Source: Streptomyces canus | Lineage (GTDB): Bacteria > Actinomycetota > Actinomycetes > Streptomycetales > Streptomycetaceae | Assembly (NCBI RefSeq): GCF_001514145.1 | Contig: NZ_KQ948656.1 | Span: 496,001 to 560,000, forward strand | Length of the DNA: 64,000 nt | Direction: 5' to 3' | In this document: positions 1 to 7,740 of the stretch, one piece after another | Numbering within the stretch: the first letter of the stretch is position 1 | Layout: every line of letters begins with the position of its first letter | The notes under the pieces: generated by a model | The model's database searches: none | Told to the model about the DNA's origin: nothing | Seen by the model: only the letters and a program-made list of their open reading frames with translations | Program-made: the position numbers and the translations under genes

Positions 1-155
1 CGAAGACCCGTTGGGCGGTCACGGAGGGCGGCAGGCCGGCCGACGCCGCCAAGGGAGTCCGCTTCCTGCGCATGGAGAAGGGTGCCGCCGTGTTCGAGGT
101 CGGCTCGGGGTCCTACGACTTCGGCGTCGACACCGTCCGCGGGGTGGCTGAGTAG
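1..155 (+). CDS. Alpha-L-rhamnosidase-like C-terminus (GH78), 5' end outside window
   Basis: Only the last 50 codons are present, read from base 3 to the TAG at 153-155. The peptide contains VTEGGRPA and ends with VFEVGSGSYDF, the pattern that closes the C-terminal beta-sandwich of GH78 alpha-L-rhamnosidases (family knowledge). The catalytic domain lies to the left of the window and cannot be judged. A rhamnosidase would fit the deoxy-sugar theme at the far right end (fucosidase and fucose pathway), but the two are more than 45 kb apart, so that link is inference only. Confidence 0.6.
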   Translation, partial: KTRWAVTEGGRPADAAKGVRFLRMEKGAAVFEVGSGSYDFGVDTVRGVAE

Positions 156-291
156 GCCCGGAGAGCCGCGTGCCATGCCGGCGGGCCCGGACGCTCCGGG
201 CCCGCCAACGACAGTCGAGACGCCCGGCAGGCCCAGACCTCCATCGAGGCCGCGACACCGACAGCCCACGGGCCCGCCGGTTCAGCAGCGC

Positions 292-463
292 GAGCGTCGC
301 TATGTGCCGATCACCGAGGCGCGGCATCGTGACGGGATTCAAGACCGTTTCCTTGCCGAGGACGAGCGGCTCGCCATTGCCGACTTGCTCCGGTCCGGGA
401 ACCCGCCGCGCGCGATCGCCCGGGGAGCTCGGCCGGAGGGGCGGGAGGCCCAACGTCACAAGG
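292..463 (+). pseudogene. IS30-family transposase N-terminal relic
   Basis: The reading frame from 292 gives RRYVPITEARHRDGIQ followed by DRFLAEDERLAIADLL, which resembles the N-terminal helix-turn-helix of IS30-type transposases (an RFLSxDERxxIADLxxxG pattern). The match continues as AIARELGRRGG only after a one-base frame change near 420. There is no start codon, no DDE catalytic domain and no terminal inverted repeat. It is a decayed fragment sitting between the rhamnosidase end and the acetyltransferase gene. The family call rests on pattern memory, so confidence is moderate. Confidence 0.45.
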
Positions 464-851
464 CGATCAGACCTGCCGTCGTCTCTCCAAAGCCACAGAC
501 GTCGAAGTAGAAGGATCGCAAGTGCTCTTCGAAGTCGACGTGCAGCCACTCACACCCCGCAGCACGGCATTCCTCAGCAGCTGCCTTGACCAGCGCGGCT
601 CCCACCCCGTTCGAACGATTGCGCAGTGCGACCACCGTGTCCAGAACAAACGCATGGACGCCGCCGTCCCAGACGACGTTGACGAAACCGACCAAACGGT
701 GATCTTCCCAGGCGCAGACCCAGCCGAGGCTGTGACGTTGAAGCCGTGCACGCCAATCCGTCTGCCCGACCGGGTGATCGAATCCTTCGGCATGCAGCTT
801 GTTGAGAGCTGAGTTGTCGACGTCGCCCCGCCACTCATACGTGATCGTCAT
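456..851 (-). CDS. GNAT family N-acetyltransferase
   Basis: This 131-residue protein is a single GNAT domain that would transfer an acetyl group from acetyl-CoA to an unidentified amine in the cytoplasm. The middle strand VGFVNVVWDGGVHAFVLDTVV leads into the acetyl-CoA loop RNRSNGVGAALVKAA (about residues 77-91), a variant of the family's R/QxxGxG/A motif. The C-terminal FYFDVCGFGETTAGLI matches the usual FYexxGF ending. The length is normal for the family. The gene stands alone between an IS30 relic and a small hypothetical gene. The substrate cannot be inferred. Confidence 0.85.
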   Translation of the reverse strand: MTITYEWRGDVDNSALNKLHAEGFDHPVGQTDWRARLQRHSLGWVCAWEDHRLVGFVNVVWDGGVHAFVLDTVVALRNRSNGVGAALVKAAAEECRAAGCEWLHVDFEEHLRSFYFDVCGFGETTAGLIAL

Positions 852-937
852 GATCCGAACCTAGTGACCACCAGAGCCGGACTACAGGGCGGGCGACTCA
901 CTCACCCTCTGCACGCGGTGCAGTCCTGGACTGGTGA

Positions 938-1168
938 TCACTCGATGTGTCCAGTGCTGGGATCCACCTGCGAGAGGAAGTCCCGGATGGCCTCCTCGAG
1001 TTCGGCCCTGGCGACTTGCACCGGAGGATGGCTGCGGAACCCGAACCCGTAGTGAGGGTCGGGACCGGTCAGCCAGGTGACGTCGTAAGTACCGGGGCTG
1101 TCGTCCGACTGGCTGACCTCGAACTCCTCACCGTCGACGGACATCCGCAACGGCCCGTCCGTCGACAT
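938..1168 (-). CDS. Small conserved hypothetical protein (76 aa)
   Basis: The start is set at the ATG at 1168, giving a 76-residue protein beginning MSTDGPLRMSVDGEEFEV; upstream codons of the same frame have poor coding character. Features include a short strand-rich N-terminus, YDVTWLTGPDPHYGFGF in the middle and an acidic C-terminus LEEAIRDFLSQVDPSTGHIE. Proteins of this size and pattern recur in Streptomyces as uncharacterised cytosolic proteins. There are no membrane segments, signal peptide or catalytic motif. The function is unknown. Confidence 0.7.
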   Translation of the reverse strand: MSTDGPLRMSVDGEEFEVSQSDDSPGTYDVTWLTGPDPHYGFGFRSHPPVQVARAELEEAIRDFLSQVDPSTGHIE

Positions 1169-1247
1169 CACGACCTGCTTTCTGCTCCGGTATGAGGGCG
1201 CGCGTGGTCTCAACTGCCTATGTGCCGCGATCATATGGGCATCTGCA

Positions 1248-1700
1248 TCACGCAACGGTGAAGTCGGCCGCCTTGGTGTCCAGCGTCGTCTCGCCGTCCT
1301 TGGCGGTGGCGAGGACGGCGACGTGCCACAGACCGTGCGGGGACGCCTCGGCGTCGGCGCGGGTGACGATGGCGGTGTAGGTGCAGCGCACGGTGTCCTC
1401 ACCGGACGGCTTGCATACGGCCGATTCCGCGGCGGCCATGTCCTTGGCAGTCAGCGCCTTCTTCGCGAAGGAAGAGTTCGCCGGCCAGGCCAGGACCTTC
1501 ACGTTCTTGATGCCAGAGGACACCGTGACGTCGGTGGTGAAGGTCAATGAGCCACTGCGGTCGCCGTCGGGGGCAGCGTAGTGGGCCGCGCTGTGCGCCA
1601 CGGAGGGAGGCTGCTCCCCGGCGTGGGCGAGGGCGAAGGCTCCGGCGCCACCGAGGACGACGACACCGGCGGTCACGGACAGGACGACACGTCGCGGCAT
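1248..1700 (-). CDS. Secreted DUF5707-like protein
   Basis: The 150-residue product starts with a signal peptide: MPRR, a hydrophobic stretch VVLSVTAGVVVLGGAGAFAL and a likely cleavage after ALAHA near residue 27. The mature part, GSLTFTTDVTVSSGIKNVKV then VLAWPANSSF, CKPSGEDTVRCTYTAIVTRA and a final WHVAVLATAKDGETT, matches secreted Streptomyces proteins that carry DUF5707. Two cysteines flank the SGEDTVR loop and may form a disulfide. It is monocistronic. The role is unknown, and the domain name is from memory of the family pattern. Confidence 0.7.
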   Translation of the reverse strand: MPRRVVLSVTAGVVVLGGAGAFALAHAGEQPPSVAHSAAHYAAPDGDRSGSLTFTTDVTVSSGIKNVKVLAWPANSSFAKKALTAKDMAAAESAVCKPSGEDTVRCTYTAIVTRADAEASPHGLWHVAVLATAKDGETTLDTKAADFTVA

Positions 1701-1886
1701 GAGAAGTTTCCCTACTGGAATAAGCTGGATCGGACCGGCGCTCCAGGGCTGCGCCGTTGCACCAATGCTGGCCGAGCGGCGGGCAACGGGTATGAGCGCA
1801 CATACTCAACCAAGGCCTGAGTAGCTGGCTCCAACAAAAGCGGTTTGATCATGTGCCTGTCGGCTTGATCGCTCGTTGATGAGGGC

Positions 1887-2243
1887 ATGGGGAAGCGTCA
1901 GTCGCGGACGTGGGTCGTGTCGGACGAACTGTGGGCGCTCATCGAGCCGTTGCTGCCCGAACCACTGCCGAAGCAGGTCGAGGGCAGACCTTGAGTGCCC
2001 GACCGGCAGGCCCTGTGCGGGATCCTGTTCGTTCTGCATACCGGGATCCAGTGGGAGTACCTGCCCCAGGAGCTGGGTTTCGGCTCGGGCATGACGCGTT
2101 GGCGTCGCCGGGCGGCCTGGAACGAGGCCGGGCTCTGGGACCAGTTGCACCAGCTGCTGCTGAACAAGCTGCGCTCGAAGAATCAGCCGGACCGGTCGCG
2201 GGCGGTGATCGATTCCTCCCCTGTCCGGGCCGCCCGCAGGGGC
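1887..2243 (+). pseudogene. IS5-family transposase, truncated and interrupted by TGA
   Basis: The ATG at 1887 opens MGKRQSRTWVVSDELWALIE, the classic N-terminus of IS5/IS1112-type transposases. An in-frame TGA at 1992-1994 interrupts it after KQVEGRP. The frame then continues through LCGILFVLHTGIQWEYLPQE and LGFGSGMTRWRRRAAWNEAG to AVIDSSPVRAARRG, which contains the first DDE aspartate (VIDSS). After about 2243 the similarity stops abruptly where peptidoglycan-binding sequence on the other strand begins, so roughly two thirds of the transposase is missing. It is inactive. Confidence 0.85.
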
Positions 2244-2244
2244 T

Positions 2245-2466
2245 GCAGGGTGGGGGTACCCGAGGCGGCCTCTTGTGACAGCTCGCCACCTGTCAGCATG
2301 CCCCAGGTCTGCGGGCCGACCACGCCGTCGACGGTGATCTCGACACGCCGCTGGGATCGGGCACGTGCGCGTTCAGCAGCTGCTGCAGCGTGCGTACCGC
2401 CTCGCCCTGGGATCCCTGAAGCAGGGTAGGGGTAGCGATGCCGACCGCCGGGGCGTTCGGGGACAT
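2245..2466 (-). pseudogene. Peptidoglycan-binding domain protein, frameshifted (copy 2)
   Basis: Reading from an ATG at 2466 with a good GGAGG site upstream, the product begins MSPNAPAVGIATPTLLQG and continues SQGEAVRTLQQLLNAHVP, the repeat pattern of PG_binding_1 domains (PTLxxGSxGxAVxxLQxLLN). After HVPDPSG the frame must change by one base to recover VEITVDGVVGPQTWGMLTGG, the second half of the domain. The 3' end is cut at the junction with the IS5 relic near 2244. The original protein probably had more residues after the domain. Confidence 0.6.
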
Positions 2467-2480
2467 GCCATCCTCCTGTG

Positions 2481-2686
2481 CTACTGCGTCAGGTGACCCC
2501 ATGTCTGCGGTCCGACTGTGCGGTCGACCACGATGGCTACGCGCTCCTGGAACTCACGCACCGGGAGTGGGTGACTGGCCCGAACCGGCCGTCGACCGCG
2601 AGCTGCAGGTCAGGCAGTCGGTCGTTGAGCAGACGCTGGAGCTTGCGTACGGCCGGCCCGTGTGAACCCTGCTGCAGCGTGGGAGT
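2481..2686 (-). pseudogene. Peptidoglycan-binding domain protein, frameshifted (copy 1)
   Basis: Translation from about 2686 gives TPTLQQGSHGPAVRKLQR, then LLNDRLPDLQLAVDGRFGP. A one-base shift near 2550 then restores REFQERVAIVVDRTVGPQ and TWGHLTQ with a TAG at 2481-2483. This is a full PG_binding_1 domain broken by one frameshift, lying just upstream of a second copy that is broken at almost the same place in the domain. No start codon is evident because IS256-like sequence on the opposite strand replaces the 5' part. Confidence 0.6.
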
Positions 2687-2729
2687 ACCGGCGGAGCATC
2701 GCGGCCGCCTCCGCCCCAACGTCTTCAAG

Positions 2730-2855
2730 CTTGTCGAGTCGGCCCAGCAGCGGTGGCGTGCCGTGAACGCACCCCACCTCGTCGCCCTCGTCCGCACTGG
2801 AGCCCGCTTCGAACGGGGTCAACTCGTCGAACGCCCCAAGGCTCACGCAGCGTGA
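2730..2855 (+). pseudogene. IS256-family transposase C-terminal relic
   Basis: The plus-strand frame ending in the TGA at 2853-2855 reads LVESAQQRWRAVNAPHLVAL followed by VRTGARFERGQLVERP, the typical C-terminal tail of IS256/Mutator-type transposases in Streptomyces (RWRxVNAPHLVALVRAGA). Only about 42 residues remain and there is no DDE core. It abuts the 5' side of the peptidoglycan-binding relics and may have caused their truncation. Confidence 0.55.
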
Positions 2856-2941
2856 CCCGAGACGGTTGGAGACCCGTCTCGCCGATTGCGGATGTCTATG
2901 GAGGTAGGCCGCCGTCACGTCCGTCATGCCGAGTCAGATGC

Positions 2942-3391
2942 CTAGCCAGCGCTCGTCGGGGCACCGACGAGGGACTGCAGGGCGCGGACCAGGCATGTGG
3001 CGTCTGTGCTGGAGAGCGGGGCGAGGAACCGGCGTTCCATCTCCTGGCGGGCGAATTCGGCGTCGCGAAGGCGCTCCTGTCCGGCCGGCGTCAGCTGCAC
3101 CATGTTCTTGCGTCGGTCCTGCGGACTGCGGCGCCGCTCGACGAGCTCCTTGCCCTCCAAAGCGTCGACGAGGGCCACCATCGTCGTGCGGTCGATGCCC
3201 AGTTCGCCCGCCACTTCCAGTTGAGACAGCTCGTCATGCGCGTCGAGGACGGCGAGAACCGCCAGTTCACGGCCGTCGATCCCGTGCGGCGCCAAGGCCC
3301 GCGCGGACTCCTCGGTCAACCGCAGGTACGCGTGCTTGAGCAGATAACCAAGGCGGGAGGAGAGGACCTCGGGCGGTGCGTCGCGAGTCAT
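2942..3391 (-). CDS. MarR family transcriptional regulator
   Basis: This 149-residue protein has the MarR winged-helix layout: an N-terminal dimerisation helix (LGYLLKHAYLRLTEE), the recognition helices SQLEVAGELGIDRTTMVALV (about residues 76-95), the beta wing ERRRSPQDRRKNMVQLTPAG and a C-terminal helix pair. The wing has the conserved DxR motif (PQDRR). It is divergent from the flavin/F420-dependent oxidoreductase at 3501, with a dyad in between, so it most likely represses that gene and itself in response to a small, probably phenolic, ligand. The ligand is not known. Confidence 0.9.
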   Translation of the reverse strand: MTRDAPPEVLSSRLGYLLKHAYLRLTEESARALAPHGIDGRELAVLAVLDAHDELSQLEVAGELGIDRTTMVALVDALEGKELVERRRSPQDRRKNMVQLTPAGQERLRDAEFARQEMERRFLAPLSSTDATCLVRALQSLVGAPTSAG

Positions 3392-3411
3392 GGCCGCAGT
3401 GTATCCAGAGA

Positions 3412-3432
3412 CTGATAGTCAGCGGTGCTGAC
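3412..3432. promoter_or_regulatory. Candidate MarR operator dyads
   Basis: Two small dyads overlap in the MarR/oxidoreductase intergenic region: ctga-tag-tcag at 3412-3422 and gtcagc-ggt-gctgac at 3418-3432, the second with perfect 6-bp arms. The position 20 bp upstream of the MarR start, and upstream of the divergent gene, suits an autoregulated operator. Binding is inferred from position and symmetry only. Confidence 0.45.
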
Positions 3433-3500
3433 GATCCGCTAACGTGATGATGGCGTCGCTGTCGACGGCGGCGCGTCGACTCGAAGGGCGCGTGGCAACC

Positions 3501-4433
3501 ATGTCTCACCAGCACCTCCCCTCCGTAACATTCGGAATCAAGACCACCCCGATGCGGGTCCCCTACGAGGACATCCTCCGCGTGTGGCAGGAAGCCGACG
3601 ACCTGCCCGAAATCGCGGACGCCTGGCTGTGGGACCACCTCATGCCGATCGCCGGCCCGAAGGATGGGCAGATCCTCGAAGGGTGGACGCTGCTGAGCGC
3701 CCTGGCTGCCAGGACCCAGCGACTGCGCCTGGGCCTGCTCGTGACGAGCAATCGGATCCGGCCGCCCGCCGTCCTCGGCAAAATCGCCACAACAGTCGAC
3801 GTGGTCTCCGGGGGCCGCCTGATCATGGGCCTTGGCGTGGGCGGCACCCTGCAGCCACCCAACGCGGGCGGCATCGCCGGCGAGAACCCGGCCGTCGCGG
3901 AGTACGCGGCCTACGGCCTCACGCTCGTCCCGCCCGCCGAAGGAATCGCCCGCCTGGAGGAAACCATCACCATCCTCCGCGGCATGTGGACGCGGGACAT
4001 CTTCGACTTCCACGGGCGTTACTACACCCTGACCGGCAACCACAACGAGCCGAAACCTGTTCAGCAGCCCGGACCGCCCCTGCTGATCGGCGGCTGGGGA
4101 AACAGGACGCTCCGCCTGGTCGCCGAGCAGGCCGACATCTGGAACATCCCCGGACCGCCGCACAACACGCTGGACTACATTACCGAGCGCAGTGCCGTTC
4201 TGGACGACCACTGCGCCGCCATCGGCCGTGATCCGCGGACGATCACCCGCTCCGTGCAGTACATCGTCTCCTACGACGACCCGGCCACCGACCGCAAGGC
4301 CATCACGGAACTCATCGCCGCAGGCGTGACGCACGTCGTGCTGAGCCTGCGGAGCCCCTACCCCTCACAAGCCGCGCGATGGCTCGCCGACGAGATCATC
4401 ACGCCCGTGCGCAGCGCAACCGGAGAATTCTGA
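3501..4433 (+). CDS. LLM-class flavin/F420-dependent oxidoreductase
   Basis: This 310-residue protein has the luciferase-like monooxygenase fold. Visible signatures are TFGIKTTPMRVPYEDILRVW at the N-terminus, WLWDHLMPI, LGLLVTSNRIRPPAVLGKIA (a conserved substrate/cofactor-binding strand), TTVDVVSGGRLIMGLGVGG and PPLLIGGWGNRTLRLVAEQA near the C-terminus. Such enzymes in actinomycetes use reduced F420 or FMN for oxidation or reduction of organic substrates. The start at 3501 is preferred because MSHQHLPSVTFGIK begins the domain and the 19 codons upstream look non-coding; an ATG at 3444 is the alternative. The divergent MarR gene is the likely regulator. The substrate is unknown. Confidence 0.85.
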   Translation: MSHQHLPSVTFGIKTTPMRVPYEDILRVWQEADDLPEIADAWLWDHLMPIAGPKDGQILEGWTLLSALAARTQRLRLGLLVTSNRIRPPAVLGKIATTVDVVSGGRLIMGLGVGGTLQPPNAGGIAGENPAVAEYAAYGLTLVPPAEGIARLEETITILRGMWTRDIFDFHGRYYTLTGNHNEPKPVQQPGPPLLIGGWGNRTLRLVAEQADIWNIPGPPHNTLDYITERSAVLDDHCAAIGRDPRTITRSVQYIVSYDDPATDRKAITELIAAGVTHVVLSLRSPYPSQAARWLADEIITPVRSATGEF

Positions 4434-4587
4434 TCACAGGACCGTCCGCCACCCGCAAGACGCTCCGCCCTGCCCAGGTCGCCTGCGCGCAGCGGGCCAG
4501 GATGTCCTTCAGGGCGGCTCGATCTTCCTCTGTCCGGGCTGTGGGATGGCGGGCGAGCCAGCCGGTCACCTGGCGCCCGGACAGCAA
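4399..4587 (-). pseudogene. ISL3-family transposase internal relic
   Basis: The minus-strand frame reads LLSGRQVTGWLARHPTARTE followed by EDRAALKDILARC, matching the linker region of ISL3 transposases (SxRxVTxWLxRHPxxLxEExxxxLKxxLARCP). It stops within about 60 residues and lacks the catalytic domain. The flanking 4434-4808 interval has no other recognisable gene. The call rests on one conserved stretch. Confidence 0.45.
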
Positions 4588-4808
4588 GGGATCGAGACCT
4601 CACGCTTGCTCGAGGTGCGGCCGTCGAGCAAAGAAGGACACGGCGACCGAGCCTCGTCCGCTGGGCCGCACCTGGCACCGCCACGTCACCCTCATGACCG
4701 CCGTAGAGGCCTTGAAGTCCTCAACGGACCACAAGGCCTGCTGCGGTGCTGCAACGGCACCTGCACCACCTGCGGCCTCCCGCCCCCACCAGAACCTGAC
4801 GAAGCACT

Positions 4809-5414
4809 CTAGTAGCTGTCGTAGCTGGGCTTACCGTTCGTCCGGTAGATGCCGAGGACAGTGCCACCCTTCGTCGTCGAGACGCTGACCGGCTCCAGCG
4901 CACTGGGGACGGCTCCGTCGGCGAACAGCCGCTTGCCGGTGCCGATGATCACCGGATGGATGGTCAGCCGGTACTCGTCGACGAGGTCGTGCCGCATGAG
5001 GGTCTGGGCGAGGTCTCCGCTCCCGACCACGTTGATGTTGCCACCGTCGGACGCCTTCAGCTTGCCTACGGCATCGACGATGTCACCCTCAAGCAGCGTG
5101 GAGTTCTGCCACTCGACGGACGTCAGGGTCCGAGACGCCACGTACTTGTGCATGCTGTTCATCCGATCGGTGAACGGGTTGTCGGGATCGGCGGTCGGCC
5201 AGTACGACGCGAAGATCTCGTACGTCTTGCGGCCGAGCAGCATCGCGTCGGAGTGCTCGTACCAACCGGCGATGGCCATGCCGACCTCGTCGTCGGCCAC
5301 CGGCTTCTGCCAGCCGCCGTGCTCGAATCCGCTCTCAGCGTCCTCGTCCGGACCACCCGGGGCCTGCATGACGCCGTCCAGTGTCAGGAACGTGCAAACG
5401 ATGATCTTGCGCAT
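4809..5414 (-). CDS. Dihydrofolate reductase family protein (RibD C-terminal-like)
   Basis: This 201-residue cytosolic protein has the DHFR-like RibD_C fold. It begins MRKIIVCTFLTLDGVMQAPG, a strand and loop typical of this family, followed by DAMLLGRKTYEIFASYWP (NADPH-binding region), INVVGSGDLAQTLMRHDLVD and EYRLTIHPVIIGTGKRLF. Members are usually annotated only as dihydrofolate reductase family proteins, with NADPH-dependent reductase activity of unknown substrate. A GGGAG ribosome-binding site precedes the ATG at 5414. It is divergent from an ECF sigma factor, a common neighbourhood for this family in actinomycetes. Confidence 0.88.
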   Translation of the reverse strand: MRKIIVCTFLTLDGVMQAPGGPDEDAESGFEHGGWQKPVADDEVGMAIAGWYEHSDAMLLGRKTYEIFASYWPTADPDNPFTDRMNSMHKYVASRTLTSVEWQNSTLLEGDIVDAVGKLKASDGGNINVVGSGDLAQTLMRHDLVDEYRLTIHPVIIGTGKRLFADGAVPSALEPVSVSTTKGGTVLGIYRTNGKPSYDSY

Positions 5415-5655
5415 GGTGCGCTCCCTTCGTCGAGGGGTAGACGGCCCGCCCGCCGGAAACTCATCGGCGGTGTGCCAGATGGCGCAGTCATCGCCGGGAA
5501 CCGCTGGGACACGCGGACGCCGACGTCTCGGAGTCGACGATCAACTGCCGAACGATGTGAGCAGGGGCTCGGCGTCGACCAACCCCAGTGATGAGTTTTC
5601 GCGCCCGTGCCCGTCACACCTACGACGGGACACGACGAGGCGTAAGGATGACGTG

Positions 5656-6654
5656 ATGACTGCGGACACGCGGCTGGAGGAGCTGGGCGTGAGCGGGTTG
5701 GGCGAGGTCGACGAGCCGGCGTTCTCGGGGCTGGTCGAGCGGCACCGGCGGGAGCTGCACGTGCACTGCTACCGGATGCTCGGGTCCTTCGAGGACGCCG
5801 AGGACACCGTCCAGGAAACGTTCCTCCGTGCCTGGCGACGGCGGGAGACCTTCGAGGGGCGGTCGACGTTCCGGGCCTGGCTGTACCGGATCGCCACCAA
5901 CGCCTGCCTGGACCTGCTCGCCAAGTGCCGCCCTGAGCCTGCGACCGGCGGCGAGGTGCGGTGGCTGCAGCCCTACCCGGACCGCCTGCTCGACGAGATG
6001 CCCGCGGGTGGCGCGGACGAACCGGAGACCGTTGCCGTCGCTCGGGAGACGATCGAGCTGGCGTACCTGGTCGCGGTCCAGCACCTCGCACCGCGCCCGC
6101 GGGCCGTGCTGATCCTGCGGGACGTGCTCAGTTGGCCGGCCAAGGACGTGGCGGAGTTCCTCGGGGACTCCGTCAACTCCGTGAACAGCGCGCTGCAGCG
6201 GGCCCGCGCCGGTATGCGGGAGCACCTGCCCGCCGAACGGCAGGACTGGACCAGTGGCGAGGAGGACCCAGAGACGCGCGAGCTGGTGCGCCGTTTCGCC
6301 GACGCGAGCGTCGCCAAGGACGTCGACGGTCTCGCTGCCATGCTGCGGGACGACGTCCGCTGCTCGATGCCGCCCACCCCGGGCCTGTACGTCGGTCGCG
6401 ACGCGGTGGTGAACGACTGGGTCGAGGACGGGTTCGCGGACCTGGGGCGCCTGCGCTGCGTCCTCACCTCGGTGAACCGGCAGCCAGCCCTGGCCTTCTA
6501 CCTCTGGCGGGAGCAGGAGGGCGCATACCTGCCGCTGACGATCGACGTCCTGCGGATCACCGGCGGGGCCGTCACCGAGATCGTCATCTTCCACGACGAC
6601 CAGTTCCCGCGGCTCGGGCTTCCGGAGCGCCTTCCTTCGGACGGCACGGAGTAG
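5656..6654 (+). CDS. ECF RNA polymerase sigma factor with SnoaL-like C-terminal domain
   Basis: The 332-residue protein contains sigma region 2 (SGLVERHRRELHVHCYRMLG and EDAEDTVQETFLRAWRR, residues about 23-65), sigma region 4 (LAPRPRAVLILRDVLSWPAK then FLGDSVNSVNSALQRAR, about 137-182) and a C-terminal NTF2/SnoaL-like domain (residues about 205-325, with VRCSMPPTPGLYVGRDAV). This is the architecture of the SigX5/ECF subgroups (TIGR02960-like), whose fused domain modulates sigma activity without a classical anti-sigma factor. The ATG at 5656 follows AAGGATG at good spacing; a GTG three bases upstream is possible. The regulon is unknown. Confidence 0.9.
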   Translation: MTADTRLEELGVSGLGEVDEPAFSGLVERHRRELHVHCYRMLGSFEDAEDTVQETFLRAWRRRETFEGRSTFRAWLYRIATNACLDLLAKCRPEPATGGEVRWLQPYPDRLLDEMPAGGADEPETVAVARETIELAYLVAVQHLAPRPRAVLILRDVLSWPAKDVAEFLGDSVNSVNSALQRARAGMREHLPAERQDWTSGEEDPETRELVRRFADASVAKDVDGLAAMLRDDVRCSMPPTPGLYVGRDAVVNDWVEDGFADLGRLRCVLTSVNRQPALAFYLWREQEGAYLPLTIDVLRITGGAVTEIVIFHDDQFPRLGLPERLPSDGTE

Positions 6655-6877
6655 TCCCGCTGAGGCGCTCGCGCTGCGCGGTGACGCGCCTGTCGCGTGC
6701 CACGCGTGCGACGTCTCACCCGTGGGCGGGTACAGCTGGAGCTGCGCGTCGGCGAGCCCGGGCTGGTCCTCGTACGGGATGCCGGGTTCCGGCTCGCGGC
6801 ATCGGTGTCCGCGCCCTGCACAACCCCTGCCAGTCAACACACCCCGTGGGCCCGTTACTGGATGATCGAGGAACGAG

Positions 6878-7369
6878 ATGAACAGCATGAACGACAGTAA
6901 GGTCGGCGCAAGCCCGGCATCGGGCCAGACAAGCCGCACCCACCGACTCCGCGGGCTCGCCGGCACCGGCTTCCTTGCCTCGCTCGCGGCGATGCTGGCC
7001 ACCACCCTCGCCGCGGCGCTTGCCCAGGCCGTCGGCGTCGACTTCGAGGTACCCGATGGTGGCGAGGCGATCCCGTTGTCCGGGTTCGCCGTGGTGACCG
7101 GTTTCTTCTCCGTCGTGGGCGTCGTCATTGCCGTCGCTTTTCTTCGTCGGAGCGCTCGCCCCGCCGAGCGATTCATGTGGACGGCGGTGTCGTTGACCGC
7201 GATCTCGTTGGTCCCGCCCCTCCTCTCCGGGGCAAACACCGCCACCACCACCGCCCTCCTCGGCCTACACCTCGTCCCTGCGGCGGTGATGATCCCCACC
7301 CTGACGCGGAGCCTCCGCACCCGGACCGGACAGCGCGCGGGCGGCAACACCGAGCACTGCCGGCCATGA
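6878..7369 (+). CDS. Four-helix membrane protein (DUF6069-like)
   Basis: The 163-residue product has a charged N-terminal tail and four hydrophobic segments: about residues 32-52 (FLASLAAMLATTLAAALAQA), 67-90 (ease of insertion around LSGFAVVTGFFSVVGVVIAV), 101-117 (TAVSLTAISLVPPLL) and 124-143 (TALLGLHLVPAAVMIP). This pattern matches DUF6069 family proteins of unknown role. GAGGAACG lies upstream of the ATG. It lies 223 bp downstream of the ECF sigma gene on the same strand and could be a target of that sigma factor, which is inference only. Confidence 0.75.
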   Translation: MNSMNDSKVGASPASGQTSRTHRLRGLAGTGFLASLAAMLATTLAAALAQAVGVDFEVPDGGEAIPLSGFAVVTGFFSVVGVVIAVAFLRRSARPAERFMWTAVSLTAISLVPPLLSGANTATTTALLGLHLVPAAVMIPTLTRSLRTRTGQRAGGNTEHCRP

Positions 7370-7740
7370 CGCTCCGCGCCTGAGACAGCTACTCGCGCAC
7401 GGTGTCCGGGTCGGTGATCGACGGGCACTGACGGTTCCCGCCGCGCCGTGGCGCCGGGCAGGACGCGCACCACCTCCCGCTGCAGGGCGCGTAGTACCGG
7501 GTCCACCGGCCACGCCGCATGGTCGCGGCACCCAAGGTGTGACGAGCGCCAGCAGGCGCACGATCACGGGGTGGTCCGACTGGACGTACCGCGGGTCAGG
7601 GGTATGCGCGGTGACTCATCAGGGCGTGGCTCAGGGACCGCCAGAAGCGCCGTACGAGGGTGCGCTTCGTGCCCACTCGCGGTGCCGTCTTGGGTGTGTC
7701 CCTCGCCGCCGGAACGCTCCGGCGCTGTTTCAATCGCCGC
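7370..7740. other. Intergenic stretch without a recognisable gene
   Basis: This 370-bp region between the DUF6069-like gene and glutamate decarboxylase holds short open frames on both strands, but none has a family match, ribosome-binding site or consistent third-position bias that I could recognise. No strong hairpin or repeat was seen. Confidence 0.5.

Noticed and set aside
5620..7506. A 628-codon open frame on the minus strand across the ECF sigma factor and the membrane protein gene
   Set aside because: It is the antisense shadow of high-GC coding DNA; the peptide has no domain pattern, and the plus-strand genes have clear motifs and ribosome-binding sites.
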